Below are positions 7,807-18,900 of a DNA stretch of 50,582 bases, piece after piece. Each line of letters opens with the position of its first letter. Within the stretch, counting starts at the first letter, position 1. The position numbers and the translations under genes are program-made. Origin of the DNA: an uncultured Clostridia bacterium (lineage in GTDB: Bacteria > Bacillota > Clostridia > TANB77 > CAG-508); contig CAKOPZ010000007.1 of NCBI GenBank assembly GCA_934101145.1, positions 1 through 50,582 on the forward strand. The letters run 5' to 3'. The notes beneath the pieces are model-generated. The model was not told the DNA's origin. It saw nothing but the letters and a program-made list of their open reading frames with translations, and did no database searches.

Positions 7807-8751
7807 ATGTTAAAAATGTACAATACAGATGTAGCAACAAATAAGACTGTAGTAACAGATGAATTTAAAAAAGGAAATTGGATAAACATGGTATCGCCGA
7901 GTGAGGACGAAATAAAGCTGGTATGCAAAAATGTTGGAATGGCTGAAGATTTTATCAGATATGCTCTTGACTATGAGGAAAAAGCCAGAATTGATTTTGA
8001 AGAGGATGATAATACAATCTTATTTATTATTGACATACCAATTATGGAAAATGAGGCAGGTAGTAAGGTTTATAGTACAATGCCAATTGGTGTGATTTTT
8101 GTAAGAGATGATTATTTAATTACAGTTTCACTTACTAAAAATTATATTATAGAGAATTTGGAAAAGAGCAAAAGCATTGTTACATATAAAAAGAGTAGAT
8201 TTTTGCTTCAAATTTTTTATGCTAATGCAGAAAGATTTTTAACACTATTAAAAAGATTAAATAAAGAATCAGAAGTAGCTGAAAGCGTACTTAAAAATTC
8301 TATGAAAAATAAAGAATTATTAAAATTGCTTAGCTTGAAAAAAGGTCTTGTTTATTTTACAACATCACTTAAATCAAATGAGGTTGTAATGGAGAAAACG
8401 CTTCGTGGCAAGATGATTAAGCTATATGAGGAAGATGAAGATATATTAGAAGATGCGATTATCGAAAATAAACAGGCAATTGAGATGAGCAGAATATATA
8501 GTGATATTTTAACAGGAACTTTGGATGCATATGCTTCAATTATTTCTAATAACCTAAATGGAGTAATGCAATTTTTAACATCTATTACAATTATACTTGC
8601 AATTCCTACAATGATTTCAAGTTATTGGGGTATGAATGTTCCAGTTCCTTTGCAAGATAATCCATTTGGATTTGCTATAATGGTTGTATTTTCTTTAGCT
8701 GTGGGAATTATTGCAACATTTTGGTTAAAGAAAAAGGGAATGCTAGGATAA
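7807..8751 (+). CDS. corA: CorA-family divalent cation transporter
   Basis: 314 residues from the ATG at 7807, which has AAGGGGTGAT just upstream; the open frame extends further 5' but without a ribosome binding site. A long cytoplasmic alpha/beta and helical funnel region (about 1-250) precedes two transmembrane helices. The signature GMN is present in SSYWGMNVPVP between the helices, and a short basic tail (KKKGMLG) ends the protein. CorA channels are pentameric Mg2+/Co2+/Ni2+ uptake systems gated by intracellular Mg2+. It lies opposite mgtA across the tRNA-Lys gene, so the two Mg2+ importers form a divergent pair. The ABC-F gene follows after 27 nt. Confidence 0.9.
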   Translation: MLKMYNTDVATNKTVVTDEFKKGNWINMVSPSEDEIKLVCKNVGMAEDFIRYALDYEEKARIDFEEDDNTILFIIDIPIMENEAGSKVYSTMPIGVIFVRDDYLITVSLTKNYIIENLEKSKSIVTYKKSRFLLQIFYANAERFLTLLKRLNKESEVAESVLKNSMKNKELLKLLSLKKGLVYFTTSLKSNEVVMEKTLRGKMIKLYEEDEDILEDAIIENKQAIEMSRIYSDILTGTLDAYASIISNNLNGVMQFLTSITIILAIPTMISSYWGMNVPVPLQDNPFGFAIMVVFSLAVGIIATFWLKKKGMLG

Positions 8752-8778
8752 ATAATTAATTTTTGAGGAGGAGAAAAT

Positions 8779-10359
8779 ATGCTAACTGCAACAGGAGTTA
8801 CAATTAGATTTGGAAAAAGAACTTTATTTGAGGATGTAAACATCAAATTTAACAAAGGATGTTGTTATGGAATTATTGGTGCAAATGGCGCTGGTAAATC
8901 TACATTTTTAAAGGTTTTATCTGGTGAACTTGAGCCAAGCAAAGGAGAGGTTTCAAAGGAAAAAACAGAAAGATTATCTGTACTTAAACAAGACCACTTT
9001 GCTTTTGAAGAATTTACTGTTATAAATACAGTTATTATGGGAAATAGCGAGCTATACAATATTATGCAAGAAAAGGATAAAATTTATAGTAAGCCAGATT
9101 TTAATGAAGAAGATGGTATGAAGGCTGCAAAACTTGAGGAAAGATTTGCAGAACTTGATGGATGGAATGCTGAGTCAGATGCAGCAGTTCTTCTAAATGA
9201 TTTAGGAATTGAACCTGAAAATCATTACAAGCTTATGAGCGAACTTGAAGCAAAAGAAAAGGTAAAGGTCTTACTTGCACAAGCATTATTTGGAAATCCA
9301 GATATTTTGCTTTTGGATGAGCCTACAAACGACCTTGATTTAAAAAGTATCAACTGGCTTGAAGAATTCCTAATTAATTTTGAAAATACTGTTATTGTTG
9401 TATCACATGATAGATATTTCTTAAACAAAGTTTGTACACATATTGCTGATGTCGATTTTGGTAAGATTAAAGTATATCCAGGAAACTACGATTTCTGGTA
9501 CGAATCTAGCCAACTTGCATTAAAACAAATGAAAGAAGCAAATAAAAAGAAAGAAGAGAAGATTAAAGAATTACAAGACTTTATTGCAAGATTTAGTGCA
9601 AATGCTTCAAAATCAAAACAAGCTACATCAAGAAAGAAAACACTTGAAAAAATTGAACTTGATGAGATTAGACCTTCAAATAGAAGATACCCATATATAG
9701 ATTTCAAACCAGATAGAGAACCGGGAAAAGAGATATTAAAAGTAAACAATCTTTGCAAAACTATAAATGGTGAAAAAATATTAGATAATGTCAGCTTTAC
9801 AGTAAAACCTGGAGATAAAATTGCATTTTTAGCTGATAACGAAAATGCCAAAACAGTGCTATTTCAAATTTTAGCAGGAGAACTTGAGCCAGATTCTGGT
9901 GAAGTGATATGGGGAACAACAATTTCTTCAAATTATTTTCCAAAGGATAATAACTATTTATTTGAGTCTGACTTATCTATAACAGATTGGCTAAGACAAT
10001 ATTCAAAAGATCCAGATGAGACATATGTAAGAAGCTTTTTAGGTAGAATGTTATTCTCTGGAGAAGAAGCACTTAAAAAAGTAAATGTACTTTCTGGAGG
10101 AGAAAAAGTTAGATGTGTTCTTTCTAAAATGATGCTTTCTGGTGCTAATTTGCTTATATTTGATGAGCCAACAAACCATTTAGATATGGAAAGTATTACT
10201 GCATTAAATGAAGGAATGACAAAATATAAAGGAATTATACTATTTACTTCACATGACCATCAATTAACTCAAACTGTTGCAAATCGTATAATTGATATTA
10301 AGCAAGATAAGTTAGTTGATAGAGAAGTAACTTATAATGAGTATTTGGGGATTGAATAG
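8779..10359 (+). CDS. ABC-F family ATPase (YkpA/YbiT type)
   Basis: 526 residues with two ABC modules and no membrane segment. Module 1 has Walker A GANGAGKSTF and Walker B DILLLDEPTNDLD; its signature reads MSELEAKEKVKV instead of LSGGE. Between the modules lies a charged helical linker (about 230-300, KQMKEANKKKEEKIKELQ). Module 2 has a degenerate Walker A (ADNENAKTVLF) but an intact signature LSGGEKVRCVL and DEPTNHLD. ABC-F proteins bind the ribosomal E site; some confer antibiotic resistance and others (EttA, YbiT, YkpA) assist translation. Sequence features favour the housekeeping type. The start follows GAGGAGGAG. Confidence 0.88.
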   Translation: MLTATGVTIRFGKRTLFEDVNIKFNKGCCYGIIGANGAGKSTFLKVLSGELEPSKGEVSKEKTERLSVLKQDHFAFEEFTVINTVIMGNSELYNIMQEKDKIYSKPDFNEEDGMKAAKLEERFAELDGWNAESDAAVLLNDLGIEPENHYKLMSELEAKEKVKVLLAQALFGNPDILLLDEPTNDLDLKSINWLEEFLINFENTVIVVSHDRYFLNKVCTHIADVDFGKIKVYPGNYDFWYESSQLALKQMKEANKKKEEKIKELQDFIARFSANASKSKQATSRKKTLEKIELDEIRPSNRRYPYIDFKPDREPGKEILKVNNLCKTINGEKILDNVSFTVKPGDKIAFLADNENAKTVLFQILAGELEPDSGEVIWGTTISSNYFPKDNNYLFESDLSITDWLRQYSKDPDETYVRSFLGRMLFSGEEALKKVNVLSGGEKVRCVLSKMMLSGANLLIFDEPTNHLDMESITALNEGMTKYKGIILFTSHDHQLTQTVANRIIDIKQDKLVDREVTYNEYLGIE

Positions 10360-10360
10360 A

Positions 10361-10400
10361 AATATGAAAAGGCATACATTTTGGTATGCCTTTTCATATT
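10361..10400 (+). terminator. Terminator-like inverted repeat after the ABC-F gene
   Basis: A perfect 17-bp inverted repeat (10361-10377 / 10384-10400) with core GGCATAC/GTATGCC and a 6-nt loop. The U-tract is weak. Confidence 0.7.
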
Positions 10401-10403
10401 CTC

Positions 10404-10432
10404 TTGCATAATTATTTTATATGTTATATTAT
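10404..10432 (+). promoter_or_regulatory. Promoter of tex
   Basis: TTGCAT (10404-10409), 17 nt, TATTAT (10427-10432). Confidence 0.5.
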
Positions 10433-10458
10433 ATCTAAAACAAAAGGAGGAAATAAAA

Positions 10459-12648
10459 ATGGATATTATTCAAGAACTTGCAAAAGAGTTAGATATAAGA
10501 ACATCACAGGTTGAGAAAACTGTGAATTTGATAGATGAAGGAAATACAATTCCTTTTATTGCACGTTATAGAAAAGAAGTAACAGGAGGGCTTTCTGATG
10601 AGGTTTTAAGAACTCTTGGAGAAAGACTTACATATTTAAGAAATCTAGAGAATAGAAAACAAGAAATTAGAAAATCAATAGAAGAGCAGGGAAAAATGAC
10701 AGAGGGGATTTCTAAAAGTATTGATGATGCAAAAACCTTAGCAGAGGCAGAAGATGTGTATAGACCATTTAAACAAAAGAAAAGAACAAGAGGAGGAATT
10801 GCTAAGGCAAAGGGATTGGAGCCTTTGGCAGATATTATTTATGCACAAAAGGAAACAAAACCAATTGAAGAAATTGCACAAGAATATGTTACTGATGTGG
10901 AAAATGTGGAATGTACACCTAAAAAAGACAAGATTGTTGCAGATACCAAAGAGGCAATTGCAGGTGCACTTGATATTATTGCAGAAAGAATATCTGATGA
11001 TGCAAATTACAGAAAAAATATAAAAAGAATGTGTTACAGAGAAGCAGTAATTGAAACAAAGGCTACAAAACCTGACGAAAGATCAAGCTATGAAATGTAT
11101 TATGAATTTTCAGAAGGCATAAACCGTCTTCCTAGCCATAGAATACTTGCTATAAACAGGGGAGAAAAGGAAGAATTTTTAAAAGTAAAAATTCTTAAAC
11201 CAGAAGAAAAAATAATATCATTTATGGAAAATGACATTATAAAAGGACAAACTCAATTTACAGAGTACTTAAAAAATACTGTATTAGATAGTTGGAAGAG
11301 ATTAATTGAACCTTCTATTGATAGAGAAATTCGTTCTGATTTAACAGAAAAAGCAGAGGAAAAAGCGATTAAAGTATTTGGAAAAAATGCAAAACAATTG
11401 CTACTTGGAGCTCCAATAAAGAATTTAACTGTTATTGGATTTGATCCTGCATATAGAACAGGATGCAAAATTGCTGTAATTGATGAAACGGGAAAAGTAC
11501 TTGCTACAACTACAATATATCCAACAGAGCCACAAAATGATGTAGAAAATGCTACAAAAGAATTGATAAAATTAATTGACAAATTTGATGTAAATATGTT
11601 TGCAATAGGTAATGGAACAGCATCAAGAGAGTCAGAAATATTTGTTGCAGATGTTATAAAAAAGGCAAAGGAAGAACTTGGAAAAGATGTACATTATGCA
11701 ATTGTGTCTGAAGCAGGTGCATCTGTATATTCTGCATCTAAACTTGCAACAGAAGAATACCCTGATATAAATGTATCTTTAAGAGGTGCAATTTCTATTG
11801 CAAGAAGACTTCAAGACCCACTTGCGGAGCTTGTAAAAATCGATCCTAAATCAATAGGTGTTGGACAATATCAACATGATGTAGACCAAAAGAAATTGTC
11901 AGAGAGCCTTACAGGAGTTGTAGAAGATGCGGTAAATAAAGTTGGTGTGGATGTAAATACTGCAACACCTTCACTTCTTTCATATGTATCTGGAATAAGC
12001 AAAACTGTTGCAAATAATATTGTAAAATATAGAGATGAAAATGGAAAATTAAAAGAGAGAAAAGAGCTTTTGAAAGTTGCTAAACTTGGTAAATCAGCAT
12101 TTGAACAATGTGCAGGATTTATACGTATATTTGATGGAAACAATCCTTTGGAGGTAACAGGAGTTCATCCTGAAAGCTATGAAGCTAGTGAAAAGTTACT
12201 TAATAAAATAGGATATGACAAGGCAGATTTAAGAGATAATGATAAACTTAAGGAAATTCGTTTAAAACTTTCTGAGGTTAATGTTAAAGACACTGCAAAT
12301 GAAATAGAAATAGGTGAACCTACACTAAAAGATATAATTGAAGAGCTATCAAAACCAGGAAGAGACCCAAGAGAAGAAATGCCAAAGCCTGTTTTAAGAT
12401 CTGATGTACTTAAATTTGAAGACTTACAGGAAAATCAAATTTTAACAGGAACAGTTAGAAATGTTACAGATTTTGGAGCATTTGTTGATGTTGGTGTTAA
12501 ACATGATGGACTTGTTCATATTTCAGAAATGAGTAATGGATTTGTAAAAAATCCATCAGATGTTGTACAAATTGGAGATGTTGTTAAGGTTAAGGTAATT
12601 GGAATTGATAAAGAAAGGCAAAAAGTAAAATTAAGCATGAGGATTTAA
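10459..12648 (+). CDS. tex: Tex-type RNA-binding transcription accessory protein
   Basis: 729 residues from the ATG at 10459, with AAAGGAGG 8 nt upstream; the longer open frame overlaps the promoter. Order of domains: N-terminal Tex HTH region (IIQELAKELDIRTSQVEKTVNLIDEGNTIPFIARYRKE is characteristic, given here only as motif names FIARYRKE and GGLSDE), a YqgF/RNase H-like fold (VIGFDPAYRTGCKIAVID), helix-hairpin-helix segments (VNTATPSLLSYVSGIS, FEQCAGFIRI) and a C-terminal S1 domain (GTVRNVTDFGAFVDVGVKHDGLVH). Tex is a conserved cytoplasmic nucleic-acid binding protein linked to transcription fidelity and toxin gene expression in other bacteria. It is transcribed alone and convergent with the HD-GYP gene. 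Confidence 0.93.
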   Translation: MDIIQELAKELDIRTSQVEKTVNLIDEGNTIPFIARYRKEVTGGLSDEVLRTLGERLTYLRNLENRKQEIRKSIEEQGKMTEGISKSIDDAKTLAEAEDVYRPFKQKKRTRGGIAKAKGLEPLADIIYAQKETKPIEEIAQEYVTDVENVECTPKKDKIVADTKEAIAGALDIIAERISDDANYRKNIKRMCYREAVIETKATKPDERSSYEMYYEFSEGINRLPSHRILAINRGEKEEFLKVKILKPEEKIISFMENDIIKGQTQFTEYLKNTVLDSWKRLIEPSIDREIRSDLTEKAEEKAIKVFGKNAKQLLLGAPIKNLTVIGFDPAYRTGCKIAVIDETGKVLATTTIYPTEPQNDVENATKELIKLIDKFDVNMFAIGNGTASRESEIFVADVIKKAKEELGKDVHYAIVSEAGASVYSASKLATEEYPDINVSLRGAISIARRLQDPLAELVKIDPKSIGVGQYQHDVDQKKLSESLTGVVEDAVNKVGVDVNTATPSLLSYVSGISKTVANNIVKYRDENGKLKERKELLKVAKLGKSAFEQCAGFIRIFDGNNPLEVTGVHPESYEASEKLLNKIGYDKADLRDNDKLKEIRLKLSEVNVKDTANEIEIGEPTLKDIIEELSKPGRDPREEMPKPVLRSDVLKFEDLQENQILTGTVRNVTDFGAFVDVGVKHDGLVHISEMSNGFVKNPSDVVQIGDVVKVKVIGIDKERQKVKLSMRI

Positions 12649-12681
12649 AAGTATTGAATTAATTCTATGTAAATAAAAATT

Positions 12682-12768
12682 AAAATATCAATATAATTTG
12701 AGAAAAAATCTCAAAAATATTGATATTTTTATAAATAAAATAGATTTGGAAAATTGCTTTCCAAATCT
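12682..12768. terminator. Two convergent terminator hairpins
   Basis: The first stem is AAAATATCAATAT / ATATTGATATTTT (12682-12729) with an inner TGAGA/TCTCA stem, behind tex. The second is AGATTTGGAAA / TTTCCAAATCT (12742-12768) followed by GTTTTTT, which can also end the HD-GYP operon from the other side. Confidence 0.75.
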
Positions 12769-12775
12769 GTTTTTT

Positions 12776-13873
12776 CTAGCTTGACATATTTGTATCTTCC
12801 ATATTTGATATTCCATGTTTATATTTTTCTTGAATTTCTTGTATTTTGTCATATTCATTGTTAAGTATATCAAGAAATACTTTTGCGATATTGGGATCAA
12901 ATTGTGTTCCACTACATCTTTCGATTTCTTCTTTTACTACATCAAGTGGAAGAGCATTTCTGTATGTCCTTTTTGATGTCATAGCATCAAATGTATCTGC
13001 AACTGCTGCAATTCTTGCAATATAAGGGATATCTTCTCCTTTTAACTTGCTTGGATAGCCATTTCCATCATATCTTTCATGATGGTGTTTTACAATTGGA
13101 AGTATATCTTTAAATACTTCAGCATTGCATAATATATGTGCTCCAATTGATGGATGATTTTTTATTTGTGAATATTCATCATCTGTAAGTTTTGACTCTT
13201 TTAATAAGATGCTATCTGGAATTCCAATCTTTCCTATGTCATGGAATAATCCTCCAACGCGTAGTATTTTTATTATGTCTTCTGAAAGACCTAGTTTTTG
13301 ACCAATTAGAACAGAGTATTCTGAAACTCTGTCAGAATGACCTCTAGTGTATGGATCTTTTGCTTCAACTGTATAACGTAATGTTTGAATACTGTCTAAA
13401 TAAGCTTTTTCAAGCTTATCATAAGTGCTTGATAATTCTTCATTTATACGTTTTATTTCATTCATTTGTTCAATAGATTTTATACCTGATTCAATTAAAA
13501 GTAGCAATTGGTCAAATTTGTCACTTTTTTCACAATATCCTTGGATATCAAGTTTTCTAATTGTTTCAAGTGGTGGGGCTAAGTCCTTATGCCCTGTAAG
13601 TAATAATATGTATAATTCTTTATCAAATTTTCTTATTTCTTCAACTACTTGGTCACCGTGAATAGGGTCCATAATAAAGTCAAGAATCATTAAATCAAAA
13701 TGTTCATTGCGTACACGTTCTATTGCCTCTAGTGGGTCTGTAACACCTGTGAAATTGTATCCTGATCTTTTTAAAAATATAGATAATGAATCAACAATTC
13801 CCATTTCATCATCAACAGCAATAATTTTGTAGCCGTTTGATTGAGCAGCTGATTGTGTGTTATGTACTCTCAT
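12776..13873 (-). CDS. Response regulator with HD-GYP c-di-GMP phosphodiesterase domain
   Basis: 365 residues. An N-terminal receiver domain (about 15-130) has the acidic pair in VDDE, the phosphoacceptor Asp in MILDFIMDP and the conserved Thr in LLTGH. A coiled segment (about 140-165) leads to an HD-GYP domain (about 165-350). Its metal ligands are in RVGGLFHDIGKIGIPD, the GYP motif is in HHERYDGNGYPSKLKGEDIP, and VADTFDAMTSKRTYR is typical. The domain hydrolyses cyclic di-GMP. It is the last gene of the NRPS-kinase operon, 76 nt after the kinase and with its own GAGGTGAT site, so it is the natural partner of that kinase. Confidence 0.9.
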   Translation of the reverse strand: MRVHNTQSAAQSNGYKIIAVDDEMGIVDSLSIFLKRSGYNFTGVTDPLEAIERVRNEHFDLMILDFIMDPIHGDQVVEEIRKFDKELYILLLTGHKDLAPPLETIRKLDIQGYCEKSDKFDQLLLLIESGIKSIEQMNEIKRINEELSSTYDKLEKAYLDSIQTLRYTVEAKDPYTRGHSDRVSEYSVLIGQKLGLSEDIIKILRVGGLFHDIGKIGIPDSILLKESKLTDDEYSQIKNHPSIGAHILCNAEVFKDILPIVKHHHERYDGNGYPSKLKGEDIPYIARIAAVADTFDAMTSKRTYRNALPLDVVKEEIERCSGTQFDPNIAKVFLDILNNEYDKIQEIQEKYKHGISNMEDTNMSS

Positions 13874-13949
13874 ATAATCACCTCATAATTTTGATACACC
13901 TATTATATTCATAAATTTATTTAAAAAGCAAGATATATCTTGTTAAAAT

Positions 13950-15932
13950 TTACATTATAGGTAGTATTACATTAAATTTTGTTCCTTTTCCTTGTTTTGT
14001 TTCAAATGTGATACTTCCATTAAAGTGAGCACGAATTGTAGAATATGACATAAATAGTCCAAGGCCTGTACCGTTTTTTCCTTTAGTGGTTATCATTTCT
14101 TTAAATAGTTTTTCTTGAACTTCTTTTGGAAGGCCATTTGCATAGTCTTGTACTGATATTACAATATTATTATCTTGTTTATCTACTATTAAGTCAATTT
14201 CTTTGTTTGGCTCTCCATTATAAGCTTGTATTGCGTTAGATACTAAGTTGTTTATTACTTGCACTAAACTATTTATATTTCCATGTAGAATAGTTGATTT
14301 ATCTACATTTATTTTAAAGTTTAATATTACAAGTGCATTTTTAAGTTCGTGTCTCATTAGAATGTTTACACGTTTTAATAGTTCTTCGATATCAAATGTT
14401 ACACTTTGCTCTTCTGAAAGTGTAACGGCCTGTCCCTTTACAGCTGTAATAATATCTGACATATATTCTGTATAGGATTTTGTTTTGTCTATCCAATCTT
14501 GCATGTCTTTTGCAATTGCATGATGGTCTTCTTTTGTTACTTGTGGATCGCCTATTGATTCATTATATTCACGTACTAAATCTGTTAGCCCTTCTGCTGC
14601 ACCAGATATAGACATTATAGGGGTTTTTAAGTTGTGTGCAATTCCACCAATTAATTGTCCAAGTGAAGCGAGTCTCTCTCTTTCCATAAGCAATTGTTGA
14701 TTGTCATGGATTTTTTCTATATTTTCTTTAGTCAATTTTTGAATGTCATTAAAAGCAATTGTTAGCTCACCAATTTCGTCATTTGATGTTACAGGTAAAA
14801 CTTCGTCATTAAGAACTGTTTTGCTTTTTGAAATTTCTACAAGTTTATTTGTTATTTCTGTTAGGTTTTGGCTTATATTCTTTGCCCATATTAATAGTAT
14901 AAACAAATATGCTATAATTGAAATAATACTAATTGATACAAAAAATGCTGTCAATTCATTATTTGTTGTACTATATTTAAAGCCTACATATACGGTATTT
15001 CCATCATTTAAAGTTACTTTTTTTGCATATCCTTCTTCTTCAACTCCATAGTATTCGTATACACGTCCGTTTGTTTTTTCAAGATATGTATTTGCATATT
15101 TTATAAAGAATTCTGTTACATTTCCATTTGGACTTGAGAAATACTGCATTTTGTCATTTATTATAAAATAATAGTCATCTTCACTTTCACGTGATACTTT
15201 ATTTAAAATATCTTTTAATTCATCCATTGATAAATTATCAAGATTGATATTCCTTAAGTATAGTTTATAGTAGTTGTAATTTCCTTCACCTATTGCAGAT
15301 GATACTTTTGCATAACCTAAAAGTGAGATTGTAATAATTATTACAAGGAAAAATGGCAGTAAATTTGAAAGTAGTCCAATATAAAATTTACCTGATTTTT
15401 CTACTTTTTTGTAATTACTATTTATTTTGTATGTAGATTTTATAATATTATCCAAGTCGCTTTTTATTAAACTTGTTGATATAATTGCTATAACTGTGAA
15501 GAAAGCAAAATAAATTAGTAAAAATTTAAAACATATTTTTATATTTGCTTTCATCATAGCAAAAAGCATATATAAAACAATTATTATTAAAATAATTTGT
15601 ACTAAAACTATTTTCTTTGGCACATTAAAACAATCTTTTCTTACTGTTCTAATAAAATCAAGTGATAGTTTTGCTTTATCTTTTGTATCAATATATTTAA
15701 AAATATTTTTACATACTATGTTAATACATAGTATGTAAAGTATAACACCAATTGCACCAAGTAACATATATTGTGCAGAGTGTGATAATGGTTCTATTTG
15801 TGATTGAAATACTGCATCCTCTGAATAGGGAGGATAGTTTAATAAAACTGGAACAAGGTATCTCATTAAAAATAGAACAACAATCTCTAATAAAATTATT
15901 TTTGCGTAAATGTTTCTCCTAAACTGTTTCAT
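13950..15932 (-). CDS. Membrane sensor histidine kinase
   Basis: 660 residues. The N-terminal part holds about five transmembrane helices (residues about 10-205), then an extracytoplasmic sensor segment of about 120 residues and a further helix near 330-350. HAMP follows (TSNDEIGELTIAFNDIQ). HisKA carries the phosphoacceptor His in GGIAHNLKTPIMS. HATPase_c has the N box (INNLVSNAIQAY), a G1-like DYANGLP and G2 GKNGTGLGLFMS. Translation starts at ATG 15932 with AAGGAG inside the end of the NRPS gene; the two genes overlap by 14 nt, which implies coupling. It should phosphorylate the HD-GYP regulator downstream. The ligand is unknown; the product of the NRPS is a tempting candidate but only by position. 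Confidence 0.87.
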   Translation of the reverse strand: MKQFRRNIYAKIILLEIVVLFLMRYLVPVLLNYPPYSEDAVFQSQIEPLSHSAQYMLLGAIGVILYILCINIVCKNIFKYIDTKDKAKLSLDFIRTVRKDCFNVPKKIVLVQIILIIIVLYMLFAMMKANIKICFKFLLIYFAFFTVIAIISTSLIKSDLDNIIKSTYKINSNYKKVEKSGKFYIGLLSNLLPFFLVIIITISLLGYAKVSSAIGEGNYNYYKLYLRNINLDNLSMDELKDILNKVSRESEDDYYFIINDKMQYFSSPNGNVTEFFIKYANTYLEKTNGRVYEYYGVEEEGYAKKVTLNDGNTVYVGFKYSTTNNELTAFFVSISIISIIAYLFILLIWAKNISQNLTEITNKLVEISKSKTVLNDEVLPVTSNDEIGELTIAFNDIQKLTKENIEKIHDNQQLLMERERLASLGQLIGGIAHNLKTPIMSISGAAEGLTDLVREYNESIGDPQVTKEDHHAIAKDMQDWIDKTKSYTEYMSDIITAVKGQAVTLSEEQSVTFDIEELLKRVNILMRHELKNALVILNFKINVDKSTILHGNINSLVQVINNLVSNAIQAYNGEPNKEIDLIVDKQDNNIVISVQDYANGLPKEVQEKLFKEMITTKGKNGTGLGLFMSYSTIRAHFNGSITFETKQGKGTKFNVILPIM

Positions 15933-18900
15933 CTTCAGCTCCTTCTATATTTAAAATATTGTTTAAATAATTTTTATCAAGTGTATTCCAATTAAATCCA
16001 AATTTATTTAAAAGATTGACAGTTAACACATTGGTAGTAGGTGTTTCTGTGTATTCTGCTTCTAATAAATCATTAAGTAAATGCGCATCATGTGGATTGT
16101 TTGATTCTTTTAGTTCATCAATTAATTCATCACTTGAAACAGTTGATATTGATATATTCATGTAAGCAAGAAGAGTATTAATTGATACAGTATTTGGATT
16201 GTATATATGATATACAGTTTGATTATTACTATTTTTTAGCACAGTTATAATTGATTTAGCACATAGGTCAACAGGGCTAATATCAATTGTAAAATTTTTA
16301 TATTCTTCTGTTAATTTTTTTGTTTTTATTATTGTATGAAGTCTACTAATAAATGCATTTTCAATAAAATTTGTTTGAAATTTTCCATCTGAAAATCTTG
16401 GCATAATATTACCTAAACGGAAAATTTTTGCGTCTATTTTATTTTGCATAATTGCTTTTAGTACTTCACATTCAGCTTGATATTTTGTAATCATGTAAAC
16501 ATGTTTTTTAAATTCTTGTCCTACATTTATTGTGTTTTCATCTAATAATGATGGATTATTTATTTTTGTATATCCTCCAACTGAAAGTGTTGAAATATGA
16601 GCAAGTTTTGCTTTAGAGTTTTCACAAAATTCAATAATATTTTTTGTACCAAGTACATTTGATTTATAAAACACATCATATTTTCCATAATGTTTAACAT
16701 TTGCTCCACAATGAATTACAGTGGTAATTTTTTGACAAAGTAAATTGTATACTTCATCTGAAAGGGCTAAATTATCGTATTCAAAGTTCCCTTCAATTAC
16801 TTCTATTTTGGAAAAATCTATATTTCCAAAGTAATCACAAAGTGTATCTGAAATTCTTTTAAAAGCATCTTTATTATTCTTTTTTCTAATTAAACAATAG
16901 ATTTTTTTTGTCTCATTATTTTCAAGTAATTCTTTTAAAATATGAACACCTAAAAATCCTGTAGTGCCTGTAAGAAGCACATTTGATAAATCATAGTTTA
17001 CGGTTTTATTAATGACTTGTACGTCTTCTAAAATATTATTTAGTACATCTTTTTTTACTTCTTGAATTTTCTTTGCAAGTGCTTCAATACTTGGAGCATC
17101 ATTTATATCTTGTATTTCAAGATGATATTTGGCAAGTTTTATTGTAAGTTCCATAATGTTTAAAGAATCCATACCAAGGTCATCAAAGAAGTCATCAGCA
17201 ACTGAAATATCATTTTTAGAAATTACTTTGCAAACAACATCATAAATTTCTTTTTCTAGGCTATTTCTTGGCAAAACAATTTCTTTTTGATTCTGTCTTT
17301 CTTCAATAATTGCAAGTAATTTTTTTCTATCAATTTTGCCATTATCATTTAAAGGAAATGTTTCAAATTGATAAAGTTTAGGTATCATGTATGGTGTAAG
17401 TTTTTTTCTTAAATTTTCTATAACTGTGTCTGTATAATTTGGAATGGTAGTTTCCATAAATCCAACAAGTGATTTTGTAAAGTTTTTGTTTTCTACTGGC
17501 ATAACAAGAACTTTTGAAACATTACCACATGCAAGTATTTCTTTTTCTATTTCTCCAATTTCTACACGAAAACCTCTTATTTTAACTTGATTATCATTTC
17601 TTCCAATATAGCCAATTCTTCCATCAGTATCATAAAAACCTAGGTCGCCGGATTTATATACTTTTTTATTTAAAATATTGCTATATATAAATTTTTTATC
17701 TGTCAATTCTTGATTATTTAAGTATCCTCTGCATAATCCACCGCTTGCGATACATATTTCTCCATCACATCCGATTGGAAGTATTTGATTATCTTTATCA
17801 AGAATGTAGACACTGTAGTATTGCAAAGGATAGCCTATAAATGTTTCATTATTTTTTATATCTGAATCTGTTATTTCACACATTGTTGCAAATATTGTTG
17901 ATTCTGTTGGACCATATACTTCAAATATAGTTGTTTGTGGGTATTTTTCTTTCCAGTATGCAAATGGTTTTGCATAGACAGCTTCTCCACCAACCAAAAT
18001 TGCACGAATGTGAATATCTTCTCGTTTTAAATTATCTAGTTTTTCCTCTTCTAATACTTTGTAAAAGTATGCAGGAGTTTGATTTAGTATTGTAACTTTT
18101 TCATCTACAAGTAAATGTAAAAACTTGCGAGGATTTACAGTTATTTCTTTTGGTACAATAACTAATTTTCCGCCATACAATAATGATGCATATATTTCCC
18201 AGGTAGAAAAATCAAATGTATATGTATGAAATAGAGTCCATACATCATTTTCATTTTGTACAAGTTTATCTCTGGTTGAATTTAGTAAATATACAATATT
18301 GTAGTTTGTAGTTAGTATACCTTTGGGTTTGCCTGTTGTTCCAGATGTATATATAATATATGCTAAAGAGCATAAGTCATAATCTACTTTATTTAGCTTG
18401 TCTTCAGATACATCAGGAAGTTTCATTATATCATCTACATTAATGCAATTTGCATCTTTAGAAAATGTATTTATAAATGAGCTATGTGTTACTAAAAAAT
18501 TGCTTTTACTGTCTTGCAAAATAAATTTTACCCTGTCAGATGGCCATAATGGATCAACTGGCAAATAATGTGCTCCACATTTTAGGACAGCAAACATTGC
18601 AATAAGCATTTCTAAGCTTCTATTTATAAGAAGTGTAACGCCATCATTTTTTTCTACACCTTGTGATTGCAAAACATATGAAAAATTATATATTTTTTGT
18701 ATAAATTCTTTGTATGTAAGTTCTTGGTCTTTGTATTTTACAGCAACATTATCAGGTGTTTTAATTGCTTGTTCCTCTAGCAGTTCAATTAATGTTTTTT
18801 CAGGTGTAAACTTTTTATTTGTATTAAATTTGTTTAGTATTATATCTAATTCATCATTTGGTATGTATGGTAGTTCATCTACAAGAGTATATTTTTGAGA

